A stretch of DNA of 64,000 nucleotides from Nothopassalora personata (taxonomy: Eukaryota > Ascomycota > Dothideomycetes > Mycosphaerellales > Mycosphaerellaceae), in NCBI GenBank assembly GCA_033816765.1, contig CM066291.1, positions 2,976,001 through 3,040,000 of the forward strand, written 5' to 3'. A program made the translations under genes and the position numbers. Below the pieces are notes generated by a model. That model was not told the origin of the DNA, did no database searches, and saw only the letters and a program-made list of their open reading frames with translations. Below, in pieces: positions 22,791-33,299 of this stretch (its first letter is position 1; every line of letters starts with the position of its first letter).

Positions 22791-23654
22791 CTACAACTCC
22801 TTCTCCGTCTTGTGCAACCCCCTCTTCTCTTCCAACCCCGCCCCTCGTCCCTCCGCATCCTTGCCCACCGCCTTTGGCCCGCCGACAGCCTCAAAAGCCT
22901 TGTGAAAGATCCACTCCGTGGCATGCTCGACGGGCTCATCAAACATAAACGGCAACGCCGGCACAGCCGCGAGTCCCAACCCAATAGGTCCCCATGTCCG
23001 TAACCGAACATTCTTGACATTCCGCATCGCCCTTCCTGAATACCTCACAATCGAATGGATCGTCAATGCCGGCAGACCCATACTAGCCACACTCTGGAAC
23101 ACAGCCCTCTGCGCCATGACCGCACGATAATCCTCAATCGCCGGCACACCCCGTCCTGGATTCGCCGCAACAGCAGCTTTATCCTCATCCGTCTCCGGAT
23201 TAAGCACCCGCTGATTCCGCACCCTCGCTTTATACCCCTCATAGCTGACATCGCCAATAAGGTATGCCCAACTCACGCCATACGCGCCCCTTACTAACCA
23301 CGGATGCGCAATCGGTCTGAAACTCTCCCCAATATCTGATGTATACGCAACATATCGATGTGCGCTGAGCATGATGGTTCGAAGGCGGGATGCGTAGGCG
23401 GCATAGCGGACCGAGGTGTCGGTGGTTTCTTGGCCTTCGCCTGTGGAGAGGACTTCCCAGGATTTCTCTTCATCGTCGAGAGTCTTTTGGAGGTATGCGG
23501 GGAGTTTTTGGCGGGGCAGAGGCTTGGAGAAGTCGGGACGGGTTTCTGCGCGTTCGTGCGGGATTGTGTCGAGTTTGTCGAGGTCGTTGGCGGTGAGGGA
23601 GGTGGTATGGGAGCGGGTCAGGTCGTCAGCGGCGGTTTTGCGGTCGCGGGACAT
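22791..23654 (-). CDS. MTFP1: Mitochondrial fission process protein 1 (MTP18/MTFP1 family)
   Basis: Single 287-codon ORF, no intron. The family acts at the mitochondrial inner membrane in fission and cristae organisation. Characteristic stretches: RYAAYASRLRTIMLSAHRYV and AYTSDIGESFRPI near residues 83-115, then VRGAYGVSWAYLIGDVSYEG (first hydrophobic segment), QSVASMGLPALTIHSIVRYS (second) and GPIGLGLAAVPALPFMFDEP (third), followed by the VEHATEWIF-type C-terminal motif. The N-terminal 80 residues are charged and less conserved, and the length fits fungal members, which exceed the 166-aa human protein. The start at 23654 is the first ATG of the conserved frame. Its upstream region ends 112 bp away in a 4.9-kb transposon. 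Confidence 0.9.
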   Translation of the reverse strand: MSRDRKTAADDLTRSHTTSLTANDLDKLDTIPHERAETRPDFSKPLPRQKLPAYLQKTLDDEEKSWEVLSTGEGQETTDTSVRYAAYASRLRTIMLSAHRYVAYTSDIGESFRPIAHPWLVRGAYGVSWAYLIGDVSYEGYKARVRNQRVLNPETDEDKAAVAANPGRGVPAIEDYRAVMAQRAVFQSVASMGLPALTIHSIVRYSGRAMRNVKNVRLRTWGPIGLGLAAVPALPFMFDEPVEHATEWIFHKAFEAVGGPKAVGKDAEGRGAGLEEKRGLHKTEKEL

Positions 23655-23766
23655 GATGAAGGTGGGGTCGGTGTATTAAGTTATCGTCTATGGTTGTTAT
23701 TACATCCAGATGGTAGAATATAGTGCAGCTGTGACGTATCAGGGCAAGCTCGAAGTCCTAGTTCTA
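23655..23766. promoter_or_regulatory. Remaining MTFP1 5' flank up to the transposon
   Basis: 112 bp between the MTFP1 start codon and the inverted repeat at 23767, with no RIP footprint. With 28649-28801 it probably formed one divergent promoter region of about 265 bp between MTFP1 and ATP19 before the insertion. Confidence 0.5.
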
Positions 23767-24000
23767 GGGCGGTGGCCTAGGCTTACAAAACCGGCAAATA
23801 CGCGTATTCGAAATCCTCACTCGCTACACTCGCTCTTCCTCAACAACTATTAATAATACTGCTGCGACTCGCTAACTGCTGCGACTCGCCATTGTCGCAC
23901 AATAATACTGCTGCGACTCGCTATTGTCGCCTACAATCGTAGCGAGTCGCGGCGGTATTGTCGCTTCCTCCTACTGCGCAGGTGAGTTAGGCTCCTTAAT
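23767..24000. repeat. Left TIR and subterminal repeats
   Basis: After the TIR, blocks of CTGCGACTCGCT recur at about 23860-23920 with an inverted copy (AGCGAGTCGC) at about 23940. Clustered subterminal motifs of this kind are usual transposase binding sites; that role is inferred. Confidence 0.6.
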
Positions 24001-24539
24001 AATAGTAGACAGTAAGTATTAAGGAGCTTACCTCACTTACTATTGTCACATTATAGCGGCGGGTATATTAACTTCTACTACTATTACTATTTCTTCGACT
24101 CTGTACTTATCGACATATACAAATCTAACTATAGACGACTTACTTAGCGATATTAGCCTTAGAATAACGATAACGATAGCGATAGCGATAGCGACAGTAC
24201 ACCTAATCTACGCTTACCCTTATAAACGCGGTTATTACTATAGCTTACGATAGCGTAAGTGCGATTCCGACTCGTTAGGCGTACGTAGGTAGACTAATGT
24301 TTAAACCTATAGTGCATACCGCCGCCCTCGTACCGCCAATACCGACGATTTCTACTACGTAAGCGAGTCGACATAGGTACAATAGCTAGGAGACTCGTAG
24401 AAGATAGATAAGGGTAGTATAAAGGTTACGAAGAATAATTTGCGCAAGTTCGACTAGGCTAGCCGTATTATAGAGACTAAAGAGGGTATGTGTCTTATAG
24501 TAGACTCGCTATACTATATATACTAACTCGTATTAATAG

Positions 24540-24910
24540 GTAAGCCGGCTTAGACGGACTGCGATGCGTATAAGAGAGCTAGTATACGCTATATAGTCTT
24601 TACTACTAATACCGACAAGACTTACGCGTATTGTAAGCGTTACGCGAAGGCTCGCTATAACTCTCGTAAGTTAGTTAAGGAGCCTAGCGAGTCTAACGAG
24701 TCTAGCAATAGTTTATTTAAGGCTATCGAGGGTGTTTTAACTACTTCTAGCGAGGCTAGCGAGTCTAGTACTCGCCCTACTAATAATATATCGACTCGCT
24801 TAGCCGCGGCGGAGGATCGTATTTAGCAATTAGAGGGTACTATTAGCCGCTTAATTGAATTTATTAGCGGTCTACTAGGTAGCGAGTTAGTCGCTAAATT
24901 TCGCTCTTAG
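24540..24910 (+). pseudogene. Cysteine-rich ORF of the TIR transposon
   Basis: The plus frame reads TDCDAYKRASIRYIV, then TDKTYAYCKRYAKARYNSRK, where Tyr probably replaces Cys through TGC-to-TAC RIP changes. This would give a C-x2-C...C, C-x2-C-x2-C-x4-C zinc-binding arrangement. It continues with a Ser/Glu-rich linker (KEPSESNESS) and a helical C-terminus ending at a TAG at 24910. The frame can be followed weakly upstream to about 24110. It resembles the antisense ORF at 2788-3215 in plan. Its role is unknown; it may bind DNA next to the transposase. Confidence 0.45.
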
Positions 24911-25070
24911 TAATAATATAATATTAAGTAGTCTACCTCCTATCTATATACTACGAGTCTATACTTCCCTCTACTTTTTCGGTCTTAGCTACCTCGTGGA
25001 TAGCTCAATAATAAGCCTATTTCTCGGTACCTTTATACGCTAGTTGTCGTTAAGTAGACTCTAAAGCAAT

Positions 25071-25170
25071 AGCTACGAGTCTAGCTACGAGTCTAGCTAC
25101 GAGTCTAGCTACGAGTCTAGCTACGAGTCTAGCTACGAGTCTAGCTACGAGTCTAGCTACGAGTCTAGCT
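25071..25170. repeat. 12-bp tandem repeat, about 8 copies
   Basis: AGCTACGAGTCT repeated in perfect register for 100 bp. It lies inside the TIR transposon next to the C-terminal end of the minus-strand frame, and the unit contains ACGAGTC, a variant of the motif scattered through the element. Confidence 0.95.
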
Positions 25171-28100
25171 ATATAATTATCGAAGTACTAGTTACTACTA
25201 TAGACTCGCTTAAGGTACTAGTTGCTACTATAGTCTCGCTTAAGGACTCCTTCTTAATCTCTCTAATTTGACTCGTAGCTAGACTCGTACGCTCTTCCTT
25301 TACCTTCTTAACCGATACTTCGCTAGCTAACGTACTTACTAGCTTATTGCCTAAACTTTTCCCTATAAACACTAAATTCTACTATCGAGAGGGGGCTCTA
25401 AACTCCGTTAGCTACGGAGACAAAGACGAAGAGAATTAAGGGCTACTAGCTATAAGATTAATACACTCTAGAGACTCGGCGATTAGAGTTATAGCATGTC
25501 GATGCGGTAAGCTACGACTCGCTAGACGCTTCTCGCTCTAGCTTACTATACTCGCTAAACGAGAAGTAGCCTAACTCGCTATAGTAGCCTAGCGAGCAAT
25601 GCCCTAATCCGCTAGACGTACTATAGTACTCGCTACTATACTCGCTCGCTAGTCCTTAAGCTTACGCTCGCGTCGGCGGTCCACGTCCTTTATAAGTTCG
25701 CTAAGACTAGCTAAGGACTCGTTACTACTCGAGTCCTCTACTACTCCTCGTCTATATAGATTGTTTAAGGCTCCGCGACCTTAGTTAACCTAATACGTAA
25801 CGTTAACTAGTACTTCTCGCCTATCCTTCGCGTTCTAGACACCCTTAGTATACGGTATTAACATGTCCTCGAGATCTCGCTCTCGTAGGCTTAATTTACT
25901 TAGAAGAATAGGTGCATTATCTTTAGTAGCCTTTACGAAGAGGAAGGGCGGTATAGCATAAGGACGTATAAGCTATAGGCCTAGCTTATCCGCGCCTTCT
26001 TAAAAGACGAGGTTATAAAGCTAGGTTATCGTATCTACTACTTTAGCTAAAGACGACTCGTAGCAAGTCTATCGTCCGGTAATTTGCTACGCGCTAAGGA
26101 GCTTATACGGCTAATACTCCTATGTCTTAAGGTCCCCCTTACGTTTAATAGTAAACGGCACCTTATATAGCTTAACGGATATTATTAGGCTAGGTCCCCT
26201 AGGCGGTTAAGATAGCTTTTCGGCTTTACCCTAGACTAACGAGATAGGAACACTTATACTACGAGCCTTAACAATACTAGTCCGTGGGCCCTAAGTAGCG
26301 CTCGATAACGGGTTAATTCTAGCATTACTAAGCTAGCGAACATAAGTCTACTTATTACGAGCGAGTACCTTATTAGCCCGACTATAGCTACTCGCTACGA
26401 GTAATGTATAAAGACCGTATCTAGTAGTGCCGTTCGGTTTCGAAGGGGTCTCGGTACTAGGAATCGGCGATAAGGGTAAAGGCGGACTCGTTACGGACTC
26501 GCTAGGCTCGATAAAGGCTAGGTTAGGTATACTACATTTACTACACCTTAGTAGATAGCCGTAGACCTCGCTATGAACTAGAGAAGTCTTTACTAACTTA
26601 TGCATGCAAAGATCGTCCTAAGTTAAAGCTAACATAATGTTAGAAGTAGTAGGAAAAGACTCGTAGGAAAAAGGACGTAGGACGTAGACTCGTTACTATA
26701 TAACCTATAATGGCTTACCGGCTTAAGCAAACAAGTCTATTGTTCGTTCCGTTAGCTCTAATCCGTTAAGGCGAGTAGGCAGTATGTACTTAGCGAGTCC
26801 CCCTCTACCTCGGAGATATTACGTAGTCTCGTTTCGTAGATACTAATAGGCGTAGACATACAATTTCTTAGGGCCTAGGCTAGGGCCGGCCTCGCTACCG
26901 TCTAGTGTTAATAGATAGCTAGTAGCAGTAAGCTTCTTATTAACCTACTCTAGCGTTAGAGGCGGTAAGTATGTAGTAAGGTCTATAAGGTATTAGCTAT
27001 AGGATTTATAGACTCGGTTAAGTAGAAGTAGTAGCGAGTCTATACTTAAGCTATAGCGAGTCCGCACTTAAGCTATAGCGAGTCCTCTCTTAGCTAAGCT
27101 AGGACTCGTAGCTATAGTAGCGCTAGACTCGCTACTATAGACACCCCGGATTAACGTACCGTACTAATCGACTCGCTCCTTCTACTAGCGAAGCTCCTCG
27201 TCCTTAGGGTTAAGTAGATGCCTACATAGTCGTGCTCCTTTTAACTCTAGGTAGTTATATAGGATATCCGGTATACCGTTTATATGCGATTCTAGGTTAT
27301 AACGACGGATACGATAGCAGTTCCACTCGTTAACGAACGATAATATAACACTTCGAAGGATTAGAATATAGATAGTAGCGAATGCTATCCTATCTACGGC
27401 TAATGCTTCCTTAAAGAGTCCTATTATAATATACTAATTAAAGAGGTCTCTCTAGCGATTAAATATAGCCTTAGTACCCTCGCCCTACTAGTGTTCGATA
27501 GTTTAATTGCCCTTACTTAAGGTGTACTAGAAGGCCTTATCGAACGTAAGTAGATTACTAGCGAGTCGCTCTTAGACTCGTAGATAGGTATCGGCTAGTA
27601 TAGGCGTCTTAACGCCCTAATTAGATCGTACGCGATTTAGCACCCTACTACCGTAATATATTACTCTAACGTATTAAGCAAATATAGAGAACTTCGTCTT
27701 CGCTATAGGCCCTATGTAGTACTAGATAACCCGCCGAGAGTAGACGTTAATATAAGCGTAGATCTATATCTTAAAGCGCTCGTATTTTAGAAAGGTATCG
27801 ATTAACTAGACGTCGTTAGGACCTTCTACTTTTAGCCTCGTATACCGCGGTGTTATAGGGTCTCGCATTATAGGATTACGAGAGATAAAAGGGACAGGGT
27901 TAATCGCACGAGCGAGTATCCTAATACGGTCGCTAATAAAGTTAGCGAGTCTAGTCTACGAGTCTATAGACACCGAGTCTATAGACACCGAGTCTATAGA
28001 CACCGAGTCTATCCTACCGTCTAATAATATAATAACTCTTACGTAGCTCTCTTACTAGCTTACGATAGCCCTAGTCTTACTAATAGCTACTGCTTATAAC

Positions 28101-28504
28101 TTCCTAAAGGACTCGCTATATCTTAGGCTCTATAGCTAGAGCTTATTCTTTACTAAGACTACGCTTTAATCTAATAACTCTTCGTAGCTCTTAATACTAG
28201 CGAAGGGTAAGGTCGAATCTATCGAGGCGGAGGATAGTATAAGACTCGCTATCGTCGAGGCTATATTTCTAGAATAGTTCCTCGACTCGCTAGCGTAGCT
28301 CGGCCTAGCGAGCCTAATTATAAGCCTAATTATCCTCGCGAGTCCCTCGCTACTCTACGATTCGCCAGCGGAGGGTCCGTTCGCTAATTCGAACACCGTA
28401 GAGATTAAAGAGGTTGTCTCGAATAGCTGCCTATGTGAATTTAGCGGCAGTCTATAGCTCGATATCGATGCGAAAGGGCTCTAGATCGATCGCTAGACGT
28501 AGCA
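25169..28504 (-). pseudogene. Integrase-core (DDE) transposase of the TIR transposon, RIP-mutated
   Basis: From a start at 28504 the minus frame shows a winged-helix-like N-terminus (GVRISERTLRWRIVE, KYSLDDSESYTILRLDRFDL). It then shows an integrase-type catalytic core: GPNDV.LIDTFLKYERFKIQ with the first Asp, INVYSRRVI, an RSN.GVKTPILAD block where the second catalytic Asp reads Asn (RIP), and IEH..GEG as the third acidic site. LRSVILSFVNEWNCYRIRRY follows. This matches the fungal 'integrase core domain' family (PF24764-type, retroviral-integrase-like). After the core, a long tail can be followed to 26348 and probably to 25169. Stops are mostly TAG. The domain family is recognised from memory, not searched. 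Confidence 0.75.
27962..28016. repeat. 15-bp tandem repeat, about 3 copies
   Basis: ACCGAGTCTATAGAC is repeated three times between the catalytic core and the N-terminal part of the transposase frame. It contains the same GAGTC core as the 12-bp repeat. Confidence 0.85.
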
Positions 28505-28648
28505 TTGTATAAAGCAATGTAGCGAGTGTGCTGTTAGACAAATAGCGAGTCTGTAAGACAAATAGCGAGTCTATAATAATGAGGATTGAGGATTGCGAAT
28601 TTTGAATGCGGGTATTTGCCGGTTTTGTAAGCCTAGGCCACTGTCCTA

Positions 28649-28801
28649 GCTCCATGTCGGCGGGATTCGGCTCGCAGCGAAAGATGCCGACCTCATATTC
28701 TAGTTCTACCTTTGAGACGCCTGCAGCGACCTCTGTACCTACAGCCATCACCCGTACCTCACCACCGAACACCTCCCACATCTCCACACCACACCGCAAC
28801 G
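28649..28801 (+). promoter_or_regulatory. ATP19 5' flank from transposon edge to start codon
   Basis: 153 bp of ordinary-composition DNA. CT/CA-rich stretches (CACCACCGAACACCTCCCAC) lie just before the ATG, as common in fungal 5' leaders. Confidence 0.45.
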
Positions 28802-29219
28802 ATGGTCCAATACTACCAAATCGCAGGCCAGAAGGTCGGCTCCCATGTTGTACGCATCCCTCCTTGCACGACCGCCAACGCCCCTTGAGTGCGCAATGTC
28901 ACGGACCAGCGCAAACAGCTAGGTGATATGGTATTGGACATGTGGCTAACTAAGCTCCTACAATCCAGCTCTCAATTGCGACCCTTTCCACATTGTTCAT
29001 CGGTGGCTGGGCCATGAGCGGCGGCAGCAAGAAGCCCGCGCAGCAAGCACCTCCCATCAACGCCAGCAGCAAGGACGAGGAGAACTTCATACAGTATGTT
29101 GCACCAGGGAGAGCGAGCGTCATCGAAGCGACGGGAACGATGCGCACGGTACTTGGAACTAACACCCGATCCACAGACAATTCTTGAAGGAGGCAGAGAA
29201 GGACGAGAAGAAGCACTGA
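28802..29219 (+). CDS. ATP19: Mitochondrial F1F0 ATP synthase subunit k (ATP19), 3 exons
   Basis: Exons 28802-28849, 28969-29093 and 29177-29219 give 71 aa: MVQYYQIAGQKVGSHV, a single hydrophobic segment (LSIATLSTLFIGGWAM), then SGGSKKPAQQ and INASSKDEENFI, ending KDEKKH. This is the fungal subunit k, a small inner-membrane protein at the F0 stator/dimer interface. Intron 1 is GTACGC...CAG with a CTAAC branch point. Intron 2 is GTATGT...ACAG; it has weaker context, but the phases close exactly. It is divergent to MTFP1, both mitochondrial, separated only by the TIR transposon. The gene looks intact despite lying 155 bp from RIP-mutated DNA. Confidence 0.9.
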
Positions 29220-30527
29220 GGTGGAGGCCACGAGCAAAAGAGTCAGGATCATACCATAGAGGCTGTGCTGGGAGCAAAGAGTCGAAGCAGCAGGATCGGC
29301 TTGACGAGCTGTGTGACGTGTATATAAAAACCCGCCATGGAGCTGAACTTCTACTCAAGCCATCTGGCACATCTCTCCATGTCTCGGGCAAGGTCAGCAT
29401 GTGTGCTGAAGAACACAGACACCTTGGTCTCATTACACCAAAGCGCCTATGCAGAGTTTGGCGCAGAAGCAGAAGTGGTTGAAACGATATCGGAAGATTG
29501 TGGATGAAGAAGGCAGAAGTTGGAGCACGATATGAGGGGGTTGGAGGGGGAGGTGCGGACGAATGTTGTATGAGTGCTGTTTGAGCCGTATGGTTTCCTG
29601 ATTCGACCCGGGCGCAGAGCTCTGGCGCATAATACCAATTGATCGCGTGAGCTATTAACACAACGAGCTGTCGCATGCCTCGCACTCAATGATGGCTGGT
29701 GCCCACGCGCTCCATCGACACTACAGCTTGAAAGGCTTCGTCCCGTTGCTCCATCGAGCAATCCCCTGAACTATTGTTTGCTCGACCATCGTCAAAGCCA
29801 TGTGCTTTATTTCCACGAGCTTGGATACTTGTAGTGGCGCTCATGGTGCCCTGGTCGCGGACCTTGGTCCGCTGGCCTGTCTCAAGATGCTTCAGTGAGC
29901 TTCTTTCAAGCTCGAGACCAGTATCTCTTGTGAAGTGTTGCACCACGCGCGGCAGCATATCTTGCGGTCGCAGTCCACGTCTACATTCACTAGATTGGCG
30001 AGCATGTCGGTCAATTTGACGATTACACTACCATTTCAGGTCGTGTCCGCACTTGGCAAAGGCGAGGTACTGGATTCTGAGCGCATTGACCCAGGTCTTG
30101 AGGAGGTTATCACTTATGCGCTGAAAGATGGTGCTAGCGAGTGTGCTCATCCGGAACCCCTCCAATAACGCATAGCCGCAGGCCCTCGACTTGAAAGAGT
30201 GACAGTGAAGACGAGATAAGCTCTATAAGTGGCAAATATACTGCTGTACACTAGACAGAATTACTGCATACCCCGAAATATGGATAGCGCGGAATACTAG
30301 GCGTATGCTCTTATGCGCTGTTGCTAAGAAATACTGCATTACTTTGCTGCTTTCGAACCAACATGCTTTCATCAAAGACTCGTTGCATGTTTGTGCCTAG
30401 TAGTCCCGCCCGATTAACGTGTGAACTGGTGCAGTTGCCTTTTGCGAATGCGCGCATCACGTTCTTCCGGATCTGATTGAAGAGATCGCCACATACTCGA
30501 CGAAATTTCCAAGATTCGGTAAGTTAA
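29220..30527. other. Intergenic DNA, no gene recognised
   Basis: Non-RIP sequence. Open frames up to 237 codons (minus, 28972-29685) overlap ATP19 and show no domain. Short frames at 29686-29958 (minus) and 30004-30168 (plus, MSVNLTITLPFQVVSALGKG) are also unsupported. Around 29430-29520 a plus frame with MQSLAQKQKWLKRYRKIVDE may be a decayed piece. Confidence 0.4.
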
Positions 30528-30577
30528 CACCTATAGGGACAATTATGTCGTTTCTTACTTCTATAGGGACTAATAGG

Positions 30578-30753
30578 TGTTGTATTTAGGTATTTGACGA
30601 GTACAAGCTTCCAGATTGAAACGATAGGGTGGATTAGTAACCCTTATGAATTGCTACGAGGTGTAAGACTATCTAGCTACAGAAAACAGTGTAATATAGT
30701 GTGTGTGTACTAAGTCCTAACTAACATAGACCTTGGTCACCTGATTTACAACA
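30578..30753 (-). repeat. 3' LTR of Copia 2
   Basis: 176 bp, TGTTGT...ACAACA, near-identical to 37878-38053. It is followed by CTCCCCCTTT, the polypurine tract of the minus coding strand. Confidence 0.93.
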
Positions 30754-31229
30754 CTCCCCCTTTAGACTAACTACTATAAAGACAGTCTAATTAACTTAAT
30801 ATTACCTATGTTGCTGTATTAGTCTCGAACACCTTCACTAGTTCTAGATACTAGGTTTCTACTATAAGCAAGCACATACTAAGGACAGTAATCTTGTTAG
30901 ATTTGCATGTATAAGAGACCTACTCTTAGACACACTTAGGCCTTATCTTTCCGCTTTTAGAAGTAAATAGAAGGTTCTCTCGGCTTAAGAAGGTCTAGCT
31001 AGGCAGCAACGTACAAACCTCGTAGGTACGCATAAAAGAAGCTAGTTCTTTACTAAACAACTCTCTCTGCTTTATACTACTTTACACCTCTCTTCCTACC
31101 TTTTTAGACTACTACATATACTTATATACCCTAATAACTACTATATATACATTCTTAAAGCTTTTTAAGAAGCTTTTAGTAAGGTATACTATATATATAA
31201 TAGTGTTTTAAGGGTGTTACTAACTTGTA

Positions 31230-32350
31230 AGTAGCATTATAGTAGATGTTGTTAAGTAGACTACTATAAACTAGTTTAGTAGTACTAGTAATGTCTTTAG
31301 TAGTGGATCTAGCTCTAGTAACGATTAAGATCCTAATAAGCGTCCTCCTAGTAATAGTAGAAAGGGTCTGCCTACATCTAGTAGGATCTCTAAGCGTAAG
31401 ACCCTTATTAAGGCACTTAGACTAGTTAAGTAGATCATCGAGAGCAGGCGTAAGATTACTAAGAAGAATATAACCTTATAGCTTGCTATAGCATCCCTTA
31501 AGGTTACCTTCTATAAGAAGAAGCTTCTAACTACTAAGGGTAGTATTACTAATCTACCGAACTAGGGTTAGATTAACGCGGCTACCTAGGATTTTAATTA
31601 CATAATAGTCGACCCTTAAGGTTGTATTTCTAACACTATTACTATAAACCTTAATAGTAGTTAGAACTACCTTCCTACCTTATAGGCTTCCGCTATAGAC
31701 TATCTTATTTAGCACTTCGGCAGCGCCTACAACCGCTATAAGGAGAGATCTAACCTTCCCTTTTCTAGTTACTACACTATTCTAGGATGGTTTAAGGGCT
31801 GCTGTACTAACTACGCTCTTAATAATTATTACGACAAGTGCAGCTTCTTCTCTCTACGGACCCTATAGTAGAGTGCCGCTAGTCTATCTAGAACCTACTA
31901 GCAGCCTAGTGTAGGTTATACTCGCTCCGCTAGTGCTGCATTCTAGGGTAGTACATAGTATAGTCGATCTCCTCCTATTATGCGTAGTAGTCCTCTACGT
32001 AAGGGCTTCCTATCTCTAGTTCTATATTCTCCTAGCATAAGTACCTCTAGATATAGTCTTTAGATACTACCTACCTAGCTTATTCCTAGCGATGTGGACT
32101 GGCGCCTAAGCATCCCTAGGGCTCCTAGGAATAGTTCTAGAACTGTCCTCCTAGAGCTTCGCCTCCTATTCTCTAACTCCCTCTCTTAGGATAAGGTCAC
32201 TACCTTGATTCGTTAGTTCCTATAGCGCTTAGGCACTAATAATGACTTTTAGGAGGGTGCTATGTTAAACTCGACTTCCTATAAGAGGGGTTCTAGAGGC
32301 TCTAGTAGTTTTAGTAGCAAGTAGTAGTCTAGATAGTATACTTGCATTAG
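31230..32350 (+). pseudogene. Plus-strand (antisense) ORF remnant in the 3' part of Copia 2
   Basis: The plus frame can be read through RIP-type stops: KRPPSNSRKGLPTSSRISKR, IIESRRKITKKNITL, SLKVTFYKKKLLTTKG, then HFGSAYNRYKERSNLPFSSY and LGWFKGCCTNYALNNYYDKC. It is basic at the N-terminus, and the order of residues suggests real coding sequence rather than chance. It lies between the end of pol and the 3' LTR, opposite in orientation. I do not recognise a family. Antisense ORFs in this position are known in some LTR elements. Confidence 0.45.
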
Positions 32351-33299
32351 GTCTTAGTGATTTAGTTAGGGCTAAAGGATACAATAGCCGTTATAAGCAA
32401 GGGTAGTCTACTTCTCTATTTCCTTTTGTTTTAATACTATAGCTCCCCTAAATTAGAGTCTATAATAATGAACTAGATCTTGCCTTAAAAGGCAGTTCTA
32501 AAGTAGGCCTCTCTATAGTCTAGTTACATGAGCATAGTAAGATATGCGATACCCTAAATGAATCTAGCCCTTAAGGCTAATAAATAAAAACTTTCCTCTA
32601 CTGTCTCTAAACAAATAAGATATTGCTTTATAAATACTTATGAACAAATAAAGGTCTTACTATGTACAAATGAAAGTGTAGTTAGTCTCTAGAAGCCTCC
32701 CTTAGAGAATGTGGTTTAGTAACTTTAGCTTTATAAGCTAATCTATAAGCTGCTATACAGTAGGGATATACTTAACTACAATCAAGCCTTCTTTATAAAC
32801 ATGTCTATAAAAGTGGTTCCTTAGTCTAATATGCTTAGTTCTTCTATAGTTAGTGTAATCTCTAACTAGCTTAATAGTAGACTAGTTGTCTATAAAGATC
32901 TTAAAGGCTTAAGCTTTGTAGTTAGTTATTTTCTAGGTTTTATAGAGTAGATTTCTTAACTATATTACTTCCCTACAGCATTTATTTAAGGCTATATACT
33001 CTACTTTAGTGCTTAATAGCACTATCTCCTTCTATAGGTTAGATTTCTAGATAATAGGACTTCTAGCCATTTTAACTAGGAGTCCTAAGGTGGATCTACC
33101 TATTAGATCTCTAGAGAAATTAGAGTCTATATAGATCTCTAGCTTTAGGGATTGTGTTTTTCTAAAGATTAGGCACTTGTTAATTGTTCTAGCAATATAT
33201 CTCTAAACATGCTTTACTACAGCAATATGTTCTACTAAAGGATTAGCTAAGAATTGGACTAAGTGGTTTATTGCATAGGAGATATCTAGCCTAGTCTAG

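Larger units (their letters stand above)
23767..28646 (-). mobile_element. 4.88-kb TIR DNA transposon with integrase-core transposase, RIP-mutated
   Basis: About 50-bp terminal inverted repeats. The left begins GGGCGGTGGCCTAGGCTTAC; the right, reverse-complemented, begins GGACAGTGGCCTAGGCTTAC; both continue with AAAACCGGCAAATAC. TA on each side (23765-23766 and 28647-28648) is the simplest target duplication. It holds a long transposase frame on minus (28504 to at least 26348), a cysteine-rich ORF on plus (about 24540-24910), short tandem repeats and a very frequent AGCGAGTC/GACTCGCT motif. RIP stops are plentiful. The boundaries to normal DNA are sharp. Confidence 0.88.

Noticed and set aside
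23358..23723. 121-codon plus ORF, Gly-rich
   Set aside because: Antisense shadow of MTFP1.
25071..25170. CRISPR-like regular repeats
   Set aside because: Direct tandem array without spacers, in a eukaryotic transposon.
28200..28459. Readable plus-strand frame (Leu/Ser-rich)
   Set aside because: Antisense of the transposase N-terminus, where the minus frame has recognisable helix motifs.
28452..28799. 115-codon minus ORF
   Set aside because: It runs from the ATP19 leader through the transposon TIR into the transposase N-terminus, so it is a chimeric chance frame; only its last part (from 28504) is meaningful.
28972..29685. 237-codon minus ORF
   Set aside because: Antisense to ATP19 exons 2 and 3, composition not coding-like, no domain.
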